A stretch of DNA of 64,000 nucleotides from Desulfovibrio sp. JY (GTDB lineage: Bacteria > Desulfobacterota > Desulfovibrionia > Desulfovibrionales > Desulfovibrionaceae): assembly GCA_021730285.1 (NCBI GenBank), contig CP082962.1:2604001-2668000 (forward strand), written 5' to 3'. Numbering within the stretch: the first letter of the stretch is position 1; each line of letters begins with the position of its first letter. Positions 27,855 through 36,727 of the stretch are shown piece by piece. The notes under the pieces were generated by a model. The model did not search any database. It saw only the letters and a program-made list of their open reading frames with translations, and was not told the DNA's origin. The translations under genes and the position numbers were made by a program.

Positions 27855-29246
27855 GTGGGTGCCATGGATTGCGACGGTGGGTCTGTACCGAATGCCGAAA
27901 CGATCAATCCGGTTGTTTTCCAATCCGGCTCCACCCTCCTATTCACCATCGGCGCGCTCGTGGTCCTCTCCGGCCTGGCCGCAGGCTTGGTCCTCTCCTC
28001 TCCCCATGCCGTCATATCGACACTGGCCGGCGCCAATGAAATGCGCGCCTACTACCTCGCCCTGTCTGGCCTCAACCTCTGGACCGACGGCCGCACCGGC
28101 ACCTTCGCCATAGGCGGCGGCACCATTACCCTGTCCCAATCCGCACAGGACGCGGGCGGCTCCGTGACCGTGACCAGCATCGGCACCGTGGGCTCCGGCT
28201 CGACACAGGAAACCAACGTGCGCGTCACGGCTCGCCGCCAAACCGCCGCCACCATCACCTTCGCCAACGATATCGACGCTTTCCAGGCCCCCCTCCTCGG
28301 CGCGGCCACCAATGTGGCCGAGGCCATACTCGTCTTCGGCACCGATGCCTCCAAGGCATCCAATAGCCTTACCTATGCGGACTGGGTCTCGCTGTGGGCC
28401 CGTAACGCCAGCCGCTACGCCGACGGCTGGGTGCGCCTTGGCGGCGAAACCCATGATTCGAACGCGGCGGCGTGGTACACCGGCAGCAAGGCTTCCTGCG
28501 ACGCGGGAAAATGCGCCTTGGGAAACGGCCTGCGCGTCTGCTTCGGCTTCACTTTCGACGATTACGACAATTCGCGCGACTCCAAGGACAAGGGCGACGG
28601 CTTCACCTTCGCCGTGGTAACGGCCGAAAACGACCCGGCCACGGCAGCCGGCGGTCCCTCTGCGGGCATGATGGGCGAATACCTGGGCTATGCCGGCCCG
28701 GGGATCAGCGGGCAGGGCATAAAAGCTCCGAAGATAGCCGTCGAAGTGGACACCTACCCCAACCGGGGCGGCGGAAACCCCGCATCGTCCAATTCCCGGC
28801 GCGACAAGTCCAACGCCAACCACGTGGCCATCGTCTATTGGGGCGCGGGCGATACGAACGCCGACGACAACGTGCACGGCGCGGGGGATGCGCCCCAAAA
28901 TCCGGCCAATACCAGCCTGGGCTACCGCGAACAGGCCGCCTCGGGCGGCGGGCCGAACTGGCTCGAAGACGGGGAGGAACACGCCATGCGCGTGGAAATC
29001 CACCGCGAATCACAAGGTGGGGAGGGCGTCTACACCGTGCTTGCCTGGGTCGATCCGACAGGCGCGGGAAGCGACGACGTGACCGCCGACTACACGGCCG
29101 AATCGCCTCTCGTATCGAGCTCCGTGCGCCTGGACGCCGCCGACCACGCCAGACTCGACGCCGTACGCTTCGGCTGGACCGAGTCCACGGGCGGCGAGAC
29201 CCAGACCGTGGCCATACACGACTTCGCCCTGGCCTTTCGCCACTAA
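27855..29246 (+). CDS. pilin-anchored L-type lectin, candidate pilus-tip adhesin
   Basis: A 463-residue protein. Residues about 24-50 (QSGSTLLFTIGALVVLSGLAAG) are nearly the same pilin-like helix as in the upstream minor pilin, again without E5. Residues about 135-460 carry an L-type (legume-like) lectin domain: ITFANDIDAF, GDGFTFAVV, GEYLGYAGPG, KIAVEVDTYPN and NHVAIVYWG follow the family order, with the acidic and Asn residues used for calcium and sugar. A cysteine pair (ASCDAGKCALG) lies inside. Placement after pseudopilins suggests a tip subunit that binds glycans. Start GTG 27855 or ATG 27864; both have weak ribosome sites. GC content is host-like. Confidence 0.78.
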   Translation: MGAMDCDGGSVPNAETINPVVFQSGSTLLFTIGALVVLSGLAAGLVLSSPHAVISTLAGANEMRAYYLALSGLNLWTDGRTGTFAIGGGTITLSQSAQDAGGSVTVTSIGTVGSGSTQETNVRVTARRQTAATITFANDIDAFQAPLLGAATNVAEAILVFGTDASKASNSLTYADWVSLWARNASRYADGWVRLGGETHDSNAAAWYTGSKASCDAGKCALGNGLRVCFGFTFDDYDNSRDSKDKGDGFTFAVVTAENDPATAAGGPSAGMMGEYLGYAGPGISGQGIKAPKIAVEVDTYPNRGGGNPASSNSRRDKSNANHVAIVYWGAGDTNADDNVHGAGDAPQNPANTSLGYREQAASGGGPNWLEDGEEHAMRVEIHRESQGGEGVYTVLAWVDPTGAGSDDVTADYTAESPLVSSSVRLDAADHARLDAVRFGWTESTGGETQTVAIHDFALAFRH

Positions 29247-29360
29247 GCGCAGTCTGCCGGGGGGCCACCTCCCACCTGGTTCTTCCAGGCGCACTTTTTC
29301 CCCAACAACCTTGTTTCGTTGTCGATCGTACTCCCATAAAAAGTTACGGAAGGGGAGCGC

Positions 29361-29403
29361 GCGAGAGGGGCTACTGCCCTTTTTAAAGGGTTTCCCCTCT
29401 CGC
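29361..29403. terminator. hairpin repeat, type A, inverted and degenerate copy
   Basis: GCGAGAGGGG and CCCCTCTCGC arms with CCCTTT-TAAAGGG inside; the conserved tail lies on the left, so this copy is inverted relative to the others. It separates the pilus locus from the transglycosylase gene. Confidence 0.65.
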
Positions 29404-29461
29404 ACGTTCCCAACCCCGAAGCGGCTTGCAAAATTTACCCCGGCCACGCACACTGATCGCC

Positions 29462-30022
29462 ATGTTCGCGCTTCGCCGCCTCATCCCGGCCCTCGTGCTG
29501 GCCGTCCTTGTCGCCGCGCCAAAGGCCGGGGCCGACACCATCTACGAATACCGCGACGCCAAAGGGTCCATCCATCTCAGCAACAAGAAGCTCAGCGACA
29601 ACTACCGGCCCTTCGACTACATGCGCCTGCCCGCCGGCACGGACGAGCGCAAGGTGGTCCCCTTCATCCGCTACTACTGTCGCCGCCACGGCCTGGACCC
29701 GCGCCTCGTGACCGCCATGGTGGAAGTGGAATCCGGCTTCGAAACCCGTGCCGTCTCCCCGAAAGGCGCGGCCGGGCTCATGCAGATCATGCCCGGCACC
29801 GGCAAGGACCTGGGCCTCGACAATGCCTTCGACGGCGCAAACAACCTGGAGGCCGGCATCCGCTACATGCGCCGGCTGCTCGACGCCTACGGCGACGTGC
29901 GCCTGGCTCTGGCCGCCTACAACGCCGGCCCCGGCCGCGTCCCCAAAGGCGGTCCCATCCCCGATATCCCCGAAACCCGGGACTACGTGGCCAAGGTCAT
30001 GGCCCGGGCCGGACGGCGCTGA
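29462..30022 (+). CDS. periplasmic lytic transglycosylase (SLT domain)
   Basis: A 186-residue protein with a signal peptide (1-25), a short DUF4124-like start (DTIYEYRDAKGSIHLSN) and a soluble lytic transglycosylase domain: catalytic Glu in VEVESGF, GAAGLMQIMPGTG, then ALAAYNAGPGRV. It cleaves the MurNAc-GlcNAc bond to form anhydro-MurNAc. Such small enzymes often open peptidoglycan for pili or secretion systems, and this gene follows the pilus locus, though a repeat hairpin lies between. ATG 29462 is chosen because the signal peptide begins there. Confidence 0.92.
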   Translation: MFALRRLIPALVLAVLVAAPKAGADTIYEYRDAKGSIHLSNKKLSDNYRPFDYMRLPAGTDERKVVPFIRYYCRRHGLDPRLVTAMVEVESGFETRAVSPKGAAGLMQIMPGTGKDLGLDNAFDGANNLEAGIRYMRRLLDAYGDVRLALAAYNAGPGRVPKGGPIPDIPETRDYVAKVMARAGRR

Positions 30023-30137
30023 CGCCCACGCCCTTGACCCGCGCGCCGTTTTGCGCCAGCAGGGACCAATCCGGAAGCGGAGGGGTCCGCGTTTCCGGCA
30101 ACCGCCGCCCCCCGGCGGCAAGCATAAGGAGGACGGC

Positions 30138-30482
30138 ATGTCCACTGATTGGAAGGGATTGCTTGGCGACGCCATGCAGGATCTCGGCGCGTTGGCCAAA
30201 GGCAATCCCAAAATCATGAGCGCCATACGCACCTTTGACGAGGCGGCCGCCGCCCATGGCGCCCTTGACGCCAAGACCCGCGAACTCATCGCCCTGGCCG
30301 TGGCCGCGACCACGCGCTGCGAAACCTGCATCGCCGTGCACAGCAAGGCCGCCGTGGACGCCGGAGCCAGCCGCGAGGAACTCCTCGAAACCCTGGCCGT
30401 GGCCATAGGCCTCAACGCCGGAGCGGCCTTCGTCTACTCGTCCCACATCCTGAACGCCTTCGACACCCTGTCCAAGAAGTAA
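30138..30482 (+). CDS. AhpD-like / carboxymuconolactone decarboxylase-family protein
   Basis: A 114-residue protein of the CMD family with the redox motif CETCIAVH (CxxC plus His) and the following ELLETLAVAIGLNAGAA helix. AhpD-type members with CxxC act in peroxide or thiol redox reactions; substrate is not evident. AAGGAGGA precedes the ATG by 4-5 nt. Stands alone between cell-envelope genes. Confidence 0.88.
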   Translation: MSTDWKGLLGDAMQDLGALAKGNPKIMSAIRTFDEAAAAHGALDAKTRELIALAVAATTRCETCIAVHSKAAVDAGASREELLETLAVAIGLNAGAAFVYSSHILNAFDTLSKK

Positions 30483-30587
30483 GGCCCAAACGCGGCGGGG
30501 CGGTCGGCAACCCTCCCGCCGCCATGGACAAAATGGCCGGAACATGCTTTCTTCGCGCCGCACGGATCGCATCTCCCGGAGGCTATA

Positions 30588-31070
30588 ATGGCGCGTAGGG
30601 CGTTGACGGCATTTCTGGTCCTTTCGACCTTGCTGCTTGGCGGCTGCGGCCTTTTTTCCGGGACCGGACCGGCCAAGGAGCCGGCCGCTCCGGCAGCCAT
30701 GCCCCTGACCGAAGACAACGTGGCCATGGTGCGCATCGAAGTGGCCAGGGCCAAGGCCACCGCGCCCAAGCCCAACGACTCGGACGCCTACCGGCGCTAC
30801 GCCCGGCAGGTCTACGTGGCCTCCTGGGCCGGCAAATGGTCCGCCGCGGCCACCACCGACGCCGCCCTGGCGGCGGCCAGGGCCGGAAGCGACCCGGCCC
30901 GGGAATACCTCACCATCATGGTCTACGACATACAGCTCACCTCCGCCATGGAAGGCGTCACCCTCTCTCCCGAGGACTGGCGCGCCGTCTACGTGGGCGC
31001 GGGCGTGATGACCGATGCGGTCTTCACGGGCTACGCTGCCTTGAGCCGCAACAACAAGGTGATGCCTTAA
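30588..31070 (+). CDS. lipoprotein of unknown function
   Basis: A 160-residue protein with a lipoprotein signal (LLLGGC, Cys at residue 20). The mature part is Ala-rich and probably helical (YRRYARQVYVASWAGKWSAAAT). No known domain is recognised. A ribosome site (GGAG) lies before the ATG. The next gene starts 26 bp downstream, so they may be co-transcribed. Confidence 0.75.
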   Translation: MARRALTAFLVLSTLLLGGCGLFSGTGPAKEPAAPAAMPLTEDNVAMVRIEVARAKATAPKPNDSDAYRRYARQVYVASWAGKWSAAATTDAALAAARAGSDPAREYLTIMVYDIQLTSAMEGVTLSPEDWRAVYVGAGVMTDAVFTGYAALSRNNKVMP

Positions 31071-31095
31071 ACAACCGGCCCCGGCCGACCGCTCC

Positions 31096-32049
31096 ATGCA
31101 ATTTCGCCTCGCCCAACTGCCCGTCCAGGCTGCAAAAGTGGCCAAGGACGCCGCCCGGATCTGCATCGACCTGTTCAAGGTCATGGTGCCGATTCTGATC
31201 GGCGTGAAAATCCTCAAGGAACTCGGGCTCATCACGCTTTTGGCCAAACCCCTGGCCCCGGTCATGGGGCTGGTCGGCCTGCCCCCGGAATGCGGCCTGA
31301 CCTGGGCCACGGCCATCGCCAACAACCTCTACGCCGCCCTGGCCGTGCACGCCGCCCTGGTCCCGACCATGGAACCGCTGACCGTGGCCCAGGCCACCGT
31401 CCTCGCCACCATGATGCTCGTGGCCCACAATATTTTCGTCGAAGGGGCCATCGCCAAAAAATGCGGCGTGGGCTTTACCGGACAGGCGGTCCTGCGCCTG
31501 ACGGCGGGGTTCGCCCTGGGCGCGTTGCTCCACGGCCTGTTTGCCGGACTGGACCTTTTCACGGAGCCGGCGCCGCTGCTTTTCACCCCCTCGGCCGCGG
31601 ACGCGGGGCTGGGGGCCTGGGCATGGGGCGAGGTGAAAAACCTGGGCATGATCTACTGCGTCATCGCAAGCCTGGTCGGGCTCATGCGCGTGCTGGGGGC
31701 CCTTGGCGTGACGCGTCTTTTCGAAACGGCGCTCATGCCCTTTTTGCGGCTGATGGGCATCGGCCGGGCGGCGGCCACCATCACCGTCATCGGGCTGGTC
31801 ATGGGGCTGGCCTACGGTTCGGGACTGATCCTGCTCGACGTGCGGCAGGGCAAGGTGGAACAGCGGGACGTGTTTTCGGCCATAAGCCTCATGAGCCTGT
31901 CCCACGCGCTTATCGAGGATACGCTTTTAATGTGCTTGATCGGCGCGAGCCTGTGGGGCACATTTGTCGGGAGGCTCGTCTTTTCCCTGGTGGCGGTGGC
32001 GGTCCTGTCCCGGATCGCGCCGGCTCTGGCCAGGGCCAGGACGGCCTGA
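31096..32049 (+). CDS. Gate-domain (nucleoside-recognition) membrane protein
   Basis: A 317-residue inner-membrane protein with about eight TM helices in two Gate-like halves (about 20-110 and 205-300). Features are PPECGLTWATAIANNLYAAL, VAHNIFVEGAI and the second-half HALIEDTLLMCLIGA. It resembles SpmA/SpmB and YjiH-type proteins whose transport substrate is unknown. The mltB-like gene starts 17 bp downstream. Confidence 0.75.
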   Translation: MQFRLAQLPVQAAKVAKDAARICIDLFKVMVPILIGVKILKELGLITLLAKPLAPVMGLVGLPPECGLTWATAIANNLYAALAVHAALVPTMEPLTVAQATVLATMMLVAHNIFVEGAIAKKCGVGFTGQAVLRLTAGFALGALLHGLFAGLDLFTEPAPLLFTPSAADAGLGAWAWGEVKNLGMIYCVIASLVGLMRVLGALGVTRLFETALMPFLRLMGIGRAAATITVIGLVMGLAYGSGLILLDVRQGKVEQRDVFSAISLMSLSHALIEDTLLMCLIGASLWGTFVGRLVFSLVAVAVLSRIAPALARARTA

Positions 32050-32065
32050 GGACGTCGGGGGAGTG

Positions 32066-33232
32066 ATGGACAAGGCTTGGATGGCGCGGTTGCGATTGCG
32101 GTTGCGGTGGCGCTGGTACGGATACGCCCTGTCGGTGGCGCTGGTCGCGGCCTTTCTCGGGGCGGCCCTGGCCGCATTGGCCGCTTCCACGGTGGACCCG
32201 GCCTTCGAGCCGGTGGTGCGCCGGCTCGTTGCCGACGGGTTTTCCGAATCCAAGCTGCGCCGGCTGTACTCCCGCGCCGAGATGGCTTTTTCCCAAAACG
32301 CCATGGCCGATAAGCTGACGGCCCTTTACATGCGCAAATACGGGCTGCGGATCGTCGCCGACGCCCAGAACAGGCTTTCGGCCCTGGGCTGGTATCCCGG
32401 CCCGGTGGACGGGCGGCTGGACCGCATGACCAAATGGGCCATCAAGTCCTACCAGACGGCGGTGGGGCTGCCGCCGAACCCTGCGGCCAGCGAAGCGTTG
32501 CTGGCGGAGCTGGCCAAAAATCCGGTACGCGCCCCGGAGAACATCGCCTATCCGGACTTCAGCGCCCGGGAGGTGCACGAGGTGGTGCTCACCCCGGAGC
32601 GGCTGGGCGAGGCCCGGGAGTTTTACGCCCGCAACCGTGAGGCGCTTTCCCGGGTGCGGCAGCGTTACGGCGTACCCGAGGAATACCTGGTGGCCCTGCT
32701 CGCGGTGGAGACCCGCGTCGGGCGCTATCTGGGCGACCAGGTGGCCGTGGTCAACCTGTCGAGCCTGACCGCCGCCGAGGACCTGACCCGGGTGGAGTCG
32801 GTTTTCGCCTACGAGAAACCTTCGCCCGACCGGCGGGCTTGGCTGGAGAAGAAAGCCCTGGAAAAGGGCGAGTGGGCCTACGGCGAGCTCAAGGCGCTTT
32901 TGCGCTACGCCGACGCCCAGAACATGGACCCGCTGTCCATTCCCGGTTCCATTTACGGCGCCATCGGCATCTGCCAGTTCATGCCCTCCAATGCGCTCAA
33001 ATACGCCGTGGACGGCAACGGCGACGGCAAGGCCGACCTCTTTGAGGTCGCCGACGCGCTGATGAGCCTGGGCAACATCCTGCGGGCCATGGGCTGGAAG
33101 CCGGGCATGTCCGAAGAGGCCATGCGCAAGGTTTTTTACGCCTACAACCACAGCCGGGTGTATGTGAACACCATCATGGACGCGGCCGCGCGGTTGCGTG
33201 AAGACGCCGCCTCCGGTAGGCTTGCGCCGTAA
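32066..33232 (+). CDS. MltB-family lytic murein transglycosylase
   Basis: A 388-residue protein with one N-terminal membrane anchor (about 20-42), a peptidoglycan-binding fold (about 95-150: AQNRLSALGWYPGPVDGRLDRMTKWAIKSYQ, seen in parts) and an MltB/SLT_2 catalytic region. The catalytic Glu is in LLAVETRVG, followed by SIPGSIYGAIGICQFMPSN and a DGNGDGKADLF loop. The domain order, with PG-binding before the catalytic part, is reversed from many MltB relatives. ATG 32066 has GGGGGAG just upstream. Confidence 0.88.
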   Translation: MDKAWMARLRLRLRWRWYGYALSVALVAAFLGAALAALAASTVDPAFEPVVRRLVADGFSESKLRRLYSRAEMAFSQNAMADKLTALYMRKYGLRIVADAQNRLSALGWYPGPVDGRLDRMTKWAIKSYQTAVGLPPNPAASEALLAELAKNPVRAPENIAYPDFSAREVHEVVLTPERLGEAREFYARNREALSRVRQRYGVPEEYLVALLAVETRVGRYLGDQVAVVNLSSLTAAEDLTRVESVFAYEKPSPDRRAWLEKKALEKGEWAYGELKALLRYADAQNMDPLSIPGSIYGAIGICQFMPSNALKYAVDGNGDGKADLFEVADALMSLGNILRAMGWKPGMSEEAMRKVFYAYNHSRVYVNTIMDAAARLREDAASGRLAP

Positions 33233-33259
33233 AGAGTTGCGATACCCGGGAGGGTGCCC

Positions 33260-34087
33260 ATGCGCGCCGAAAGGCTTGTCGCCGCCGGTTCGGCGGTTTT
33301 GTGCCTGCTGCTGCTTCTCGCGGCGGTCCCGGTCCGGGCCGCGACCATTCTCGTCTACCACAGTTTCGGCGGGCGTTCGTCCATGTCCATTTCCATGGCG
33401 GCGTTCGCGGCCCAGCTCGACTACCTGGAACGCACCGGCCACAAGGTCATTTCCCTGGACGAACTGGTCCGCTGCATCGACGAAAAGCGCAATCCGCCCG
33501 AGGGGGCAGTGGTCATCGCCATCGACGACGGCTGGTCCTCGGTCATGGACGCCTATGTGGAGCTGAGGCGCCGCAACCTGCCCTTCACGCTCTTTTTGCC
33601 CATGGCCTACGTGGGCAGCGCCAACAGTCCCAAAACCCTGACCCAGGCCGACATCGACGAACTCAAGACCTATCCCAAGGTCACCTTCGCCAACCATTCC
33701 TACAGCCATTCCCCGCGCCTGACCCGGGATGCGGCCTTTGCCCGCGAGGACATCCGCAAAAGCGTGGAGCGTTTCCGGCAGGTGGTCGGCCACGACACCA
33801 AATACTTCGCCTACCCCTACGGCTCGACCAACGCGGCCTATACCCAGATGCTCGATGAAGCGGGGCTCAAGTACCGCTTCGTGACCGGCTTCCAGCCGGT
33901 CAGCGCCCAGACCCCGGCTGCGGCCATCCCCCGCATCGCCGCCCATCATCTGTCCCTGCCCATGCTGGCCTCGGTGCTGCGCGACCACGAGGCCATGATG
34001 GCCCGGGTGAAGCCCGCGCCGCCGACCGACGGCCCGATGCTCTCGGCCAGGCCGCCGGCGGAAAAAATTCCGCGAAACATCGAATAG
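33260..34087 (+). CDS. polysaccharide deacetylase, NodB-like
   Basis: A 275-residue secreted enzyme with a signal peptide (1-27). NodB motifs are visible: TILVYHSF, the DD pair in IAIDDGWSSV, HSYSH (zinc His pair), the FAYPYGS motif and a C-terminal AAHHLS. It removes N-acetyl groups from an envelope or exopolysaccharide. GGGAGG lies 6 nt before ATG 33260. It follows the MltB-like gene by 27 bp, consistent with a cell-wall operon. Confidence 0.9.
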   Translation: MRAERLVAAGSAVLCLLLLLAAVPVRAATILVYHSFGGRSSMSISMAAFAAQLDYLERTGHKVISLDELVRCIDEKRNPPEGAVVIAIDDGWSSVMDAYVELRRRNLPFTLFLPMAYVGSANSPKTLTQADIDELKTYPKVTFANHSYSHSPRLTRDAAFAREDIRKSVERFRQVVGHDTKYFAYPYGSTNAAYTQMLDEAGLKYRFVTGFQPVSAQTPAAAIPRIAAHHLSLPMLASVLRDHEAMMARVKPAPPTDGPMLSARPPAEKIPRNIE

Positions 34088-34339
34088 CGCCGAGGTCCGG
34101 GAAGTTCCCGGCCACGAGTGGGGTGGGCGGTTGTCGTAACAGGGCCGCCGCGCCGGCGTTTTTTTCGGCGGCACGCGCGCTCCCGGTGCCTTGTCGCCGC
34201 GCCGGTTTCCGGCCGGGGGCGTCTTTTGCGTTGACGCACCATTACAACTTTGCCATTCTGATCGGCTTCGCGGACGGTTGCGTATCCTCCGCCGTCCAAA
34301 CCGGGGCGCACCATCGCGTCGCCCCACGAGGTCGTCATC

Positions 34340-35716
34340 ATGAAACGCTGGCATGGGCCTGGCGGCTATGCCCATGTGCTGCGGGTCGGGTTGCCTCTTT
34401 TGGCCGGCATGGCCTCGCTGACCGCCATGCATCTGACCGACAGGCTCTTTCTGAGCTGGTACAGCCAGGACGCCCTGGCCGCAGTCATGCCCTCTGGATC
34501 GGCTTTTTTCCTGTGCACATCCTTTTTCCTCGGCACGGTGGGCTACGCCGGCGTGCTCATCGCCCAGAACGTGGGCGCGGGCAGGCCCAAGGCCATCGGC
34601 GCGGTGCTGTGGCAGGGCGTGTATTTCGCCCTAGCCTCCTGCCTGACCCTGGCCGCCCTGTCCTTCGCCTCGGAGATCGTCTTTGACGCCATGGGCCATG
34701 CGCCCGAGGTGCGGCGGCTGGAAGTGATCTATTTCCGGGTGCTCATGCTCGGCGCCGGGCTCATGGTGCTCGAGGCCTCCCTGGCCGCCTTTTTCAGCGG
34801 CCGGGGGCTCACCCGGGCCGTGATGCTGGTCAATTTCGGCGGCGCGCTCCTCAATATCCCGCTCAACTACGTGCTCATTTTCGGCCGCCTGGGGTGTCCG
34901 GCCCTGGGCGTGACCGGTTCGGCCCTGGCCACGGTGGCCGCCTGGGGGGCCATGGCCGCCATCTACGTCGCCCTGGTTTTCACGCGGAAAAACGACCGCC
35001 TCTTCCACGTGCGCCGCGCCTTTCGCCCGAATCCGGCGATTTTCCGCAAGCTGGTGGTTCTCGGCACGCCGGGCGGCGCCCAGTTTTTCCTCGACATGTT
35101 CGCGGTGACGGTCTTCATCGCCCTGGCCGGCCGGCTCGGCACCACCGAGCTTGCCGCCACGAGCCTTGTCCTGTCCGCCAACACCCCGGCCTTCATGCCG
35201 CTGCTCGGTCTGTCCTCGGGGCTGGCCGTGGTGGTGGGGCAATCCATGGGCGCGGGGCGGCCGGATCTGGCCCGGCGCGCCGCCGGCAGCGCCTTGCGCC
35301 TGATGGCCGTCTATATGGCGGTCATGATCGCCCTCTTTCTGGGCCTGCCGGACCAGTTGGCGGCGTTTTTCCGGCCGCGTGGGGATGATGCCGATTTTTC
35401 CCGCGTCGTTGCCTTGTGCCGGCCGCTTTTCGCTTGGGGCGCGGCCATCGGCTGCTGCGACATCGTGATCCACATGGGATTCGGCGTGCTGCGCGGCGCG
35501 GGCGATACCCGCTTTCTCATGCTGTCCGCGGCCGGCCTTTCCCTTTTCGCCCTGATCCTGCCGGCTTGGCTGGTCGTGACCTACGTCCATGTCGGCATCG
35601 TGGCCCTGTGGAGCGTGCTTTTCCTGTACGTGCTCACGCTGGCCGTGGTGCTGACCTTGCGCTACAAAAGCGGGGCATGGCAGAAGATATGCCTTGTCGC
35701 CCCGGCTGATGCGTAG
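34340..35716 (+). CDS. MATE-family multidrug/sodium antiporter
   Basis: A 458-residue protein with twelve predicted TM helices in two MatE halves. Typical pieces are PLLAGMASLTAMHLTDRLFLSWY near the start, VGQSMGAGRPDLARR and GFGVLRGAGDTR in the second half. These carriers export cationic compounds with sodium or proton entry. A 252-bp gap without a gene precedes it, containing a palindrome CCGGGAAGTTCCCGG at 34097-34111. Confidence 0.9.
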   Translation: MKRWHGPGGYAHVLRVGLPLLAGMASLTAMHLTDRLFLSWYSQDALAAVMPSGSAFFLCTSFFLGTVGYAGVLIAQNVGAGRPKAIGAVLWQGVYFALASCLTLAALSFASEIVFDAMGHAPEVRRLEVIYFRVLMLGAGLMVLEASLAAFFSGRGLTRAVMLVNFGGALLNIPLNYVLIFGRLGCPALGVTGSALATVAAWGAMAAIYVALVFTRKNDRLFHVRRAFRPNPAIFRKLVVLGTPGGAQFFLDMFAVTVFIALAGRLGTTELAATSLVLSANTPAFMPLLGLSSGLAVVVGQSMGAGRPDLARRAAGSALRLMAVYMAVMIALFLGLPDQLAAFFRPRGDDADFSRVVALCRPLFAWGAAIGCCDIVIHMGFGVLRGAGDTRFLMLSAAGLSLFALILPAWLVVTYVHVGIVALWSVLFLYVLTLAVVLTLRYKSGAWQKICLVAPADA

Positions 35717-35764
35717 CGGAGGGCGGACGGGCGGACGGCGGACGGCGGACGGCGGAAAGAGAAA

Positions 35765-35908
35765 GCGAGAGGGGAAACCCTTTAAAAAGGGTTGTCCCCT
35801 CTCGCGCTCTCCCTTTCCTCAATTTTATAAAGGGGCTCTCCTTCCAGGGAAAGTCATCGAGGAAAGGGGAGTTGCCGGGAAGAAACTTTCGTAGGACAAG
35901 GTTTGCCC
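35765..35908. terminator. hairpin repeat, type A with a decayed type B partner
   Basis: The type A hairpin (35765-35805) and its CTCTCCCTTTCCT tail are intact. About 75 bp later, GAAACTTTCGTAGGACAAGGTTTGCCCCGG is a decayed type B half, closest to the copy at 40878. Lies between the MATE and ubiE genes, both rightward. Confidence 0.65.
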
Positions 35909-35946
35909 CGGCCTGTGCTGCCGGAGAGGCATTCGCGGAGGGATTC

Positions 35947-36636
35947 ATGCGCGACACCAAGGTGCGGCGGATGTTCGAGGACATCGCCTTTTCCTACGAC
36001 TTCCAGAATTCCGCCCTGTCGATGGGCGTGGACATCTACTGGCGCAAGCGTCTGGTGGACGCCATCGAGCCCGGCTACGGCCTGGTCCTCGACGCGGCCA
36101 CGGGCACGGGCGAGGTGGCGCTGGCCATCCGTCGCCGCCGGCCGGGGCTGCGCGTCCTGGGGCTCGATTTCTCCCCGGCCATGCTGGCCGTGGCCCGGGA
36201 GAAGATCCGCAGGCGCCGTGTCGCGGGCTATTCGCTCGGCGTGGCCGACTGCCGGGAACTCCCCGTGCGCGAGGACTCCGTCGCCGCCGTGACCATGGCC
36301 TTCGGCATCCGCAACATCACCGAGCGCGTGGCGGTCATGCGCGAATTTAACCGCGTGCTGGTCCCGGGCGGGCGCATGCACATCATGGAATTCGGCATGC
36401 CGCGCCATGGCCTCGGCAAGGCGCTGTATCGCTTCTATTTCGACCGCATCCTGCCGCCCTTCGGCAACTTTCTCTCGCGTACGGACTATGCCTACAGCTA
36501 TCTGGTCGAGTCCGTTGACGCCTTTCCCAAGGACAGGGACTTTCTGGCCCAAATGGCCGAGGCGGGCTTTGCCGAATGTTCGGTCACGGACCTGACGTTC
36601 GGCCTGGCCCGGATTTTCACCGGGCGCAAGCCGTAG
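35947..36636 (+). CDS. ubiE: demethylmenaquinone methyltransferase (UbiE/MenG)
   Basis: A 229-residue SAM-dependent C-methyltransferase for the last step of menaquinone synthesis. It has MFEDIAFSYDFQNSALSMGVD, motif I VLDAATGTGEVAL, the UbiE signature MAFGIRNITER and the C-terminal FPKDRDFLAQMAEAGF. GGAGGG lies 4 nt before ATG 35947; an upstream in-frame start would add a tail encoded by the repeat. It groups with cytochrome bd and a UbiA-like gene, consistent with quinone-linked respiration. Confidence 0.9.
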   Translation: MRDTKVRRMFEDIAFSYDFQNSALSMGVDIYWRKRLVDAIEPGYGLVLDAATGTGEVALAIRRRRPGLRVLGLDFSPAMLAVAREKIRRRRVAGYSLGVADCRELPVREDSVAAVTMAFGIRNITERVAVMREFNRVLVPGGRMHIMEFGMPRHGLGKALYRFYFDRILPPFGNFLSRTDYAYSYLVESVDAFPKDRDFLAQMAEAGFAECSVTDLTFGLARIFTGRKP

Positions 36637-36727
36637 CCGTAAAAGAATTTTTTCCTTGACATCGCCCCCGGCTGTCTGGTGCAACATGGCATGATGACGC
36701 CTGTCCGGCGCTAAGGAGATGGGGAGT

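Noticed and set aside
34097-34111. Palindrome CCGGGAAGTTCCCGG as a terminator
   Set aside because: Short stem without a T-run; could equally be chance in GC-rich DNA.
36656-36687. TTGACA as a promoter for the methyltransferase gene
   Set aside because: No acceptable -10 hexamer at 16-18 bp spacing.
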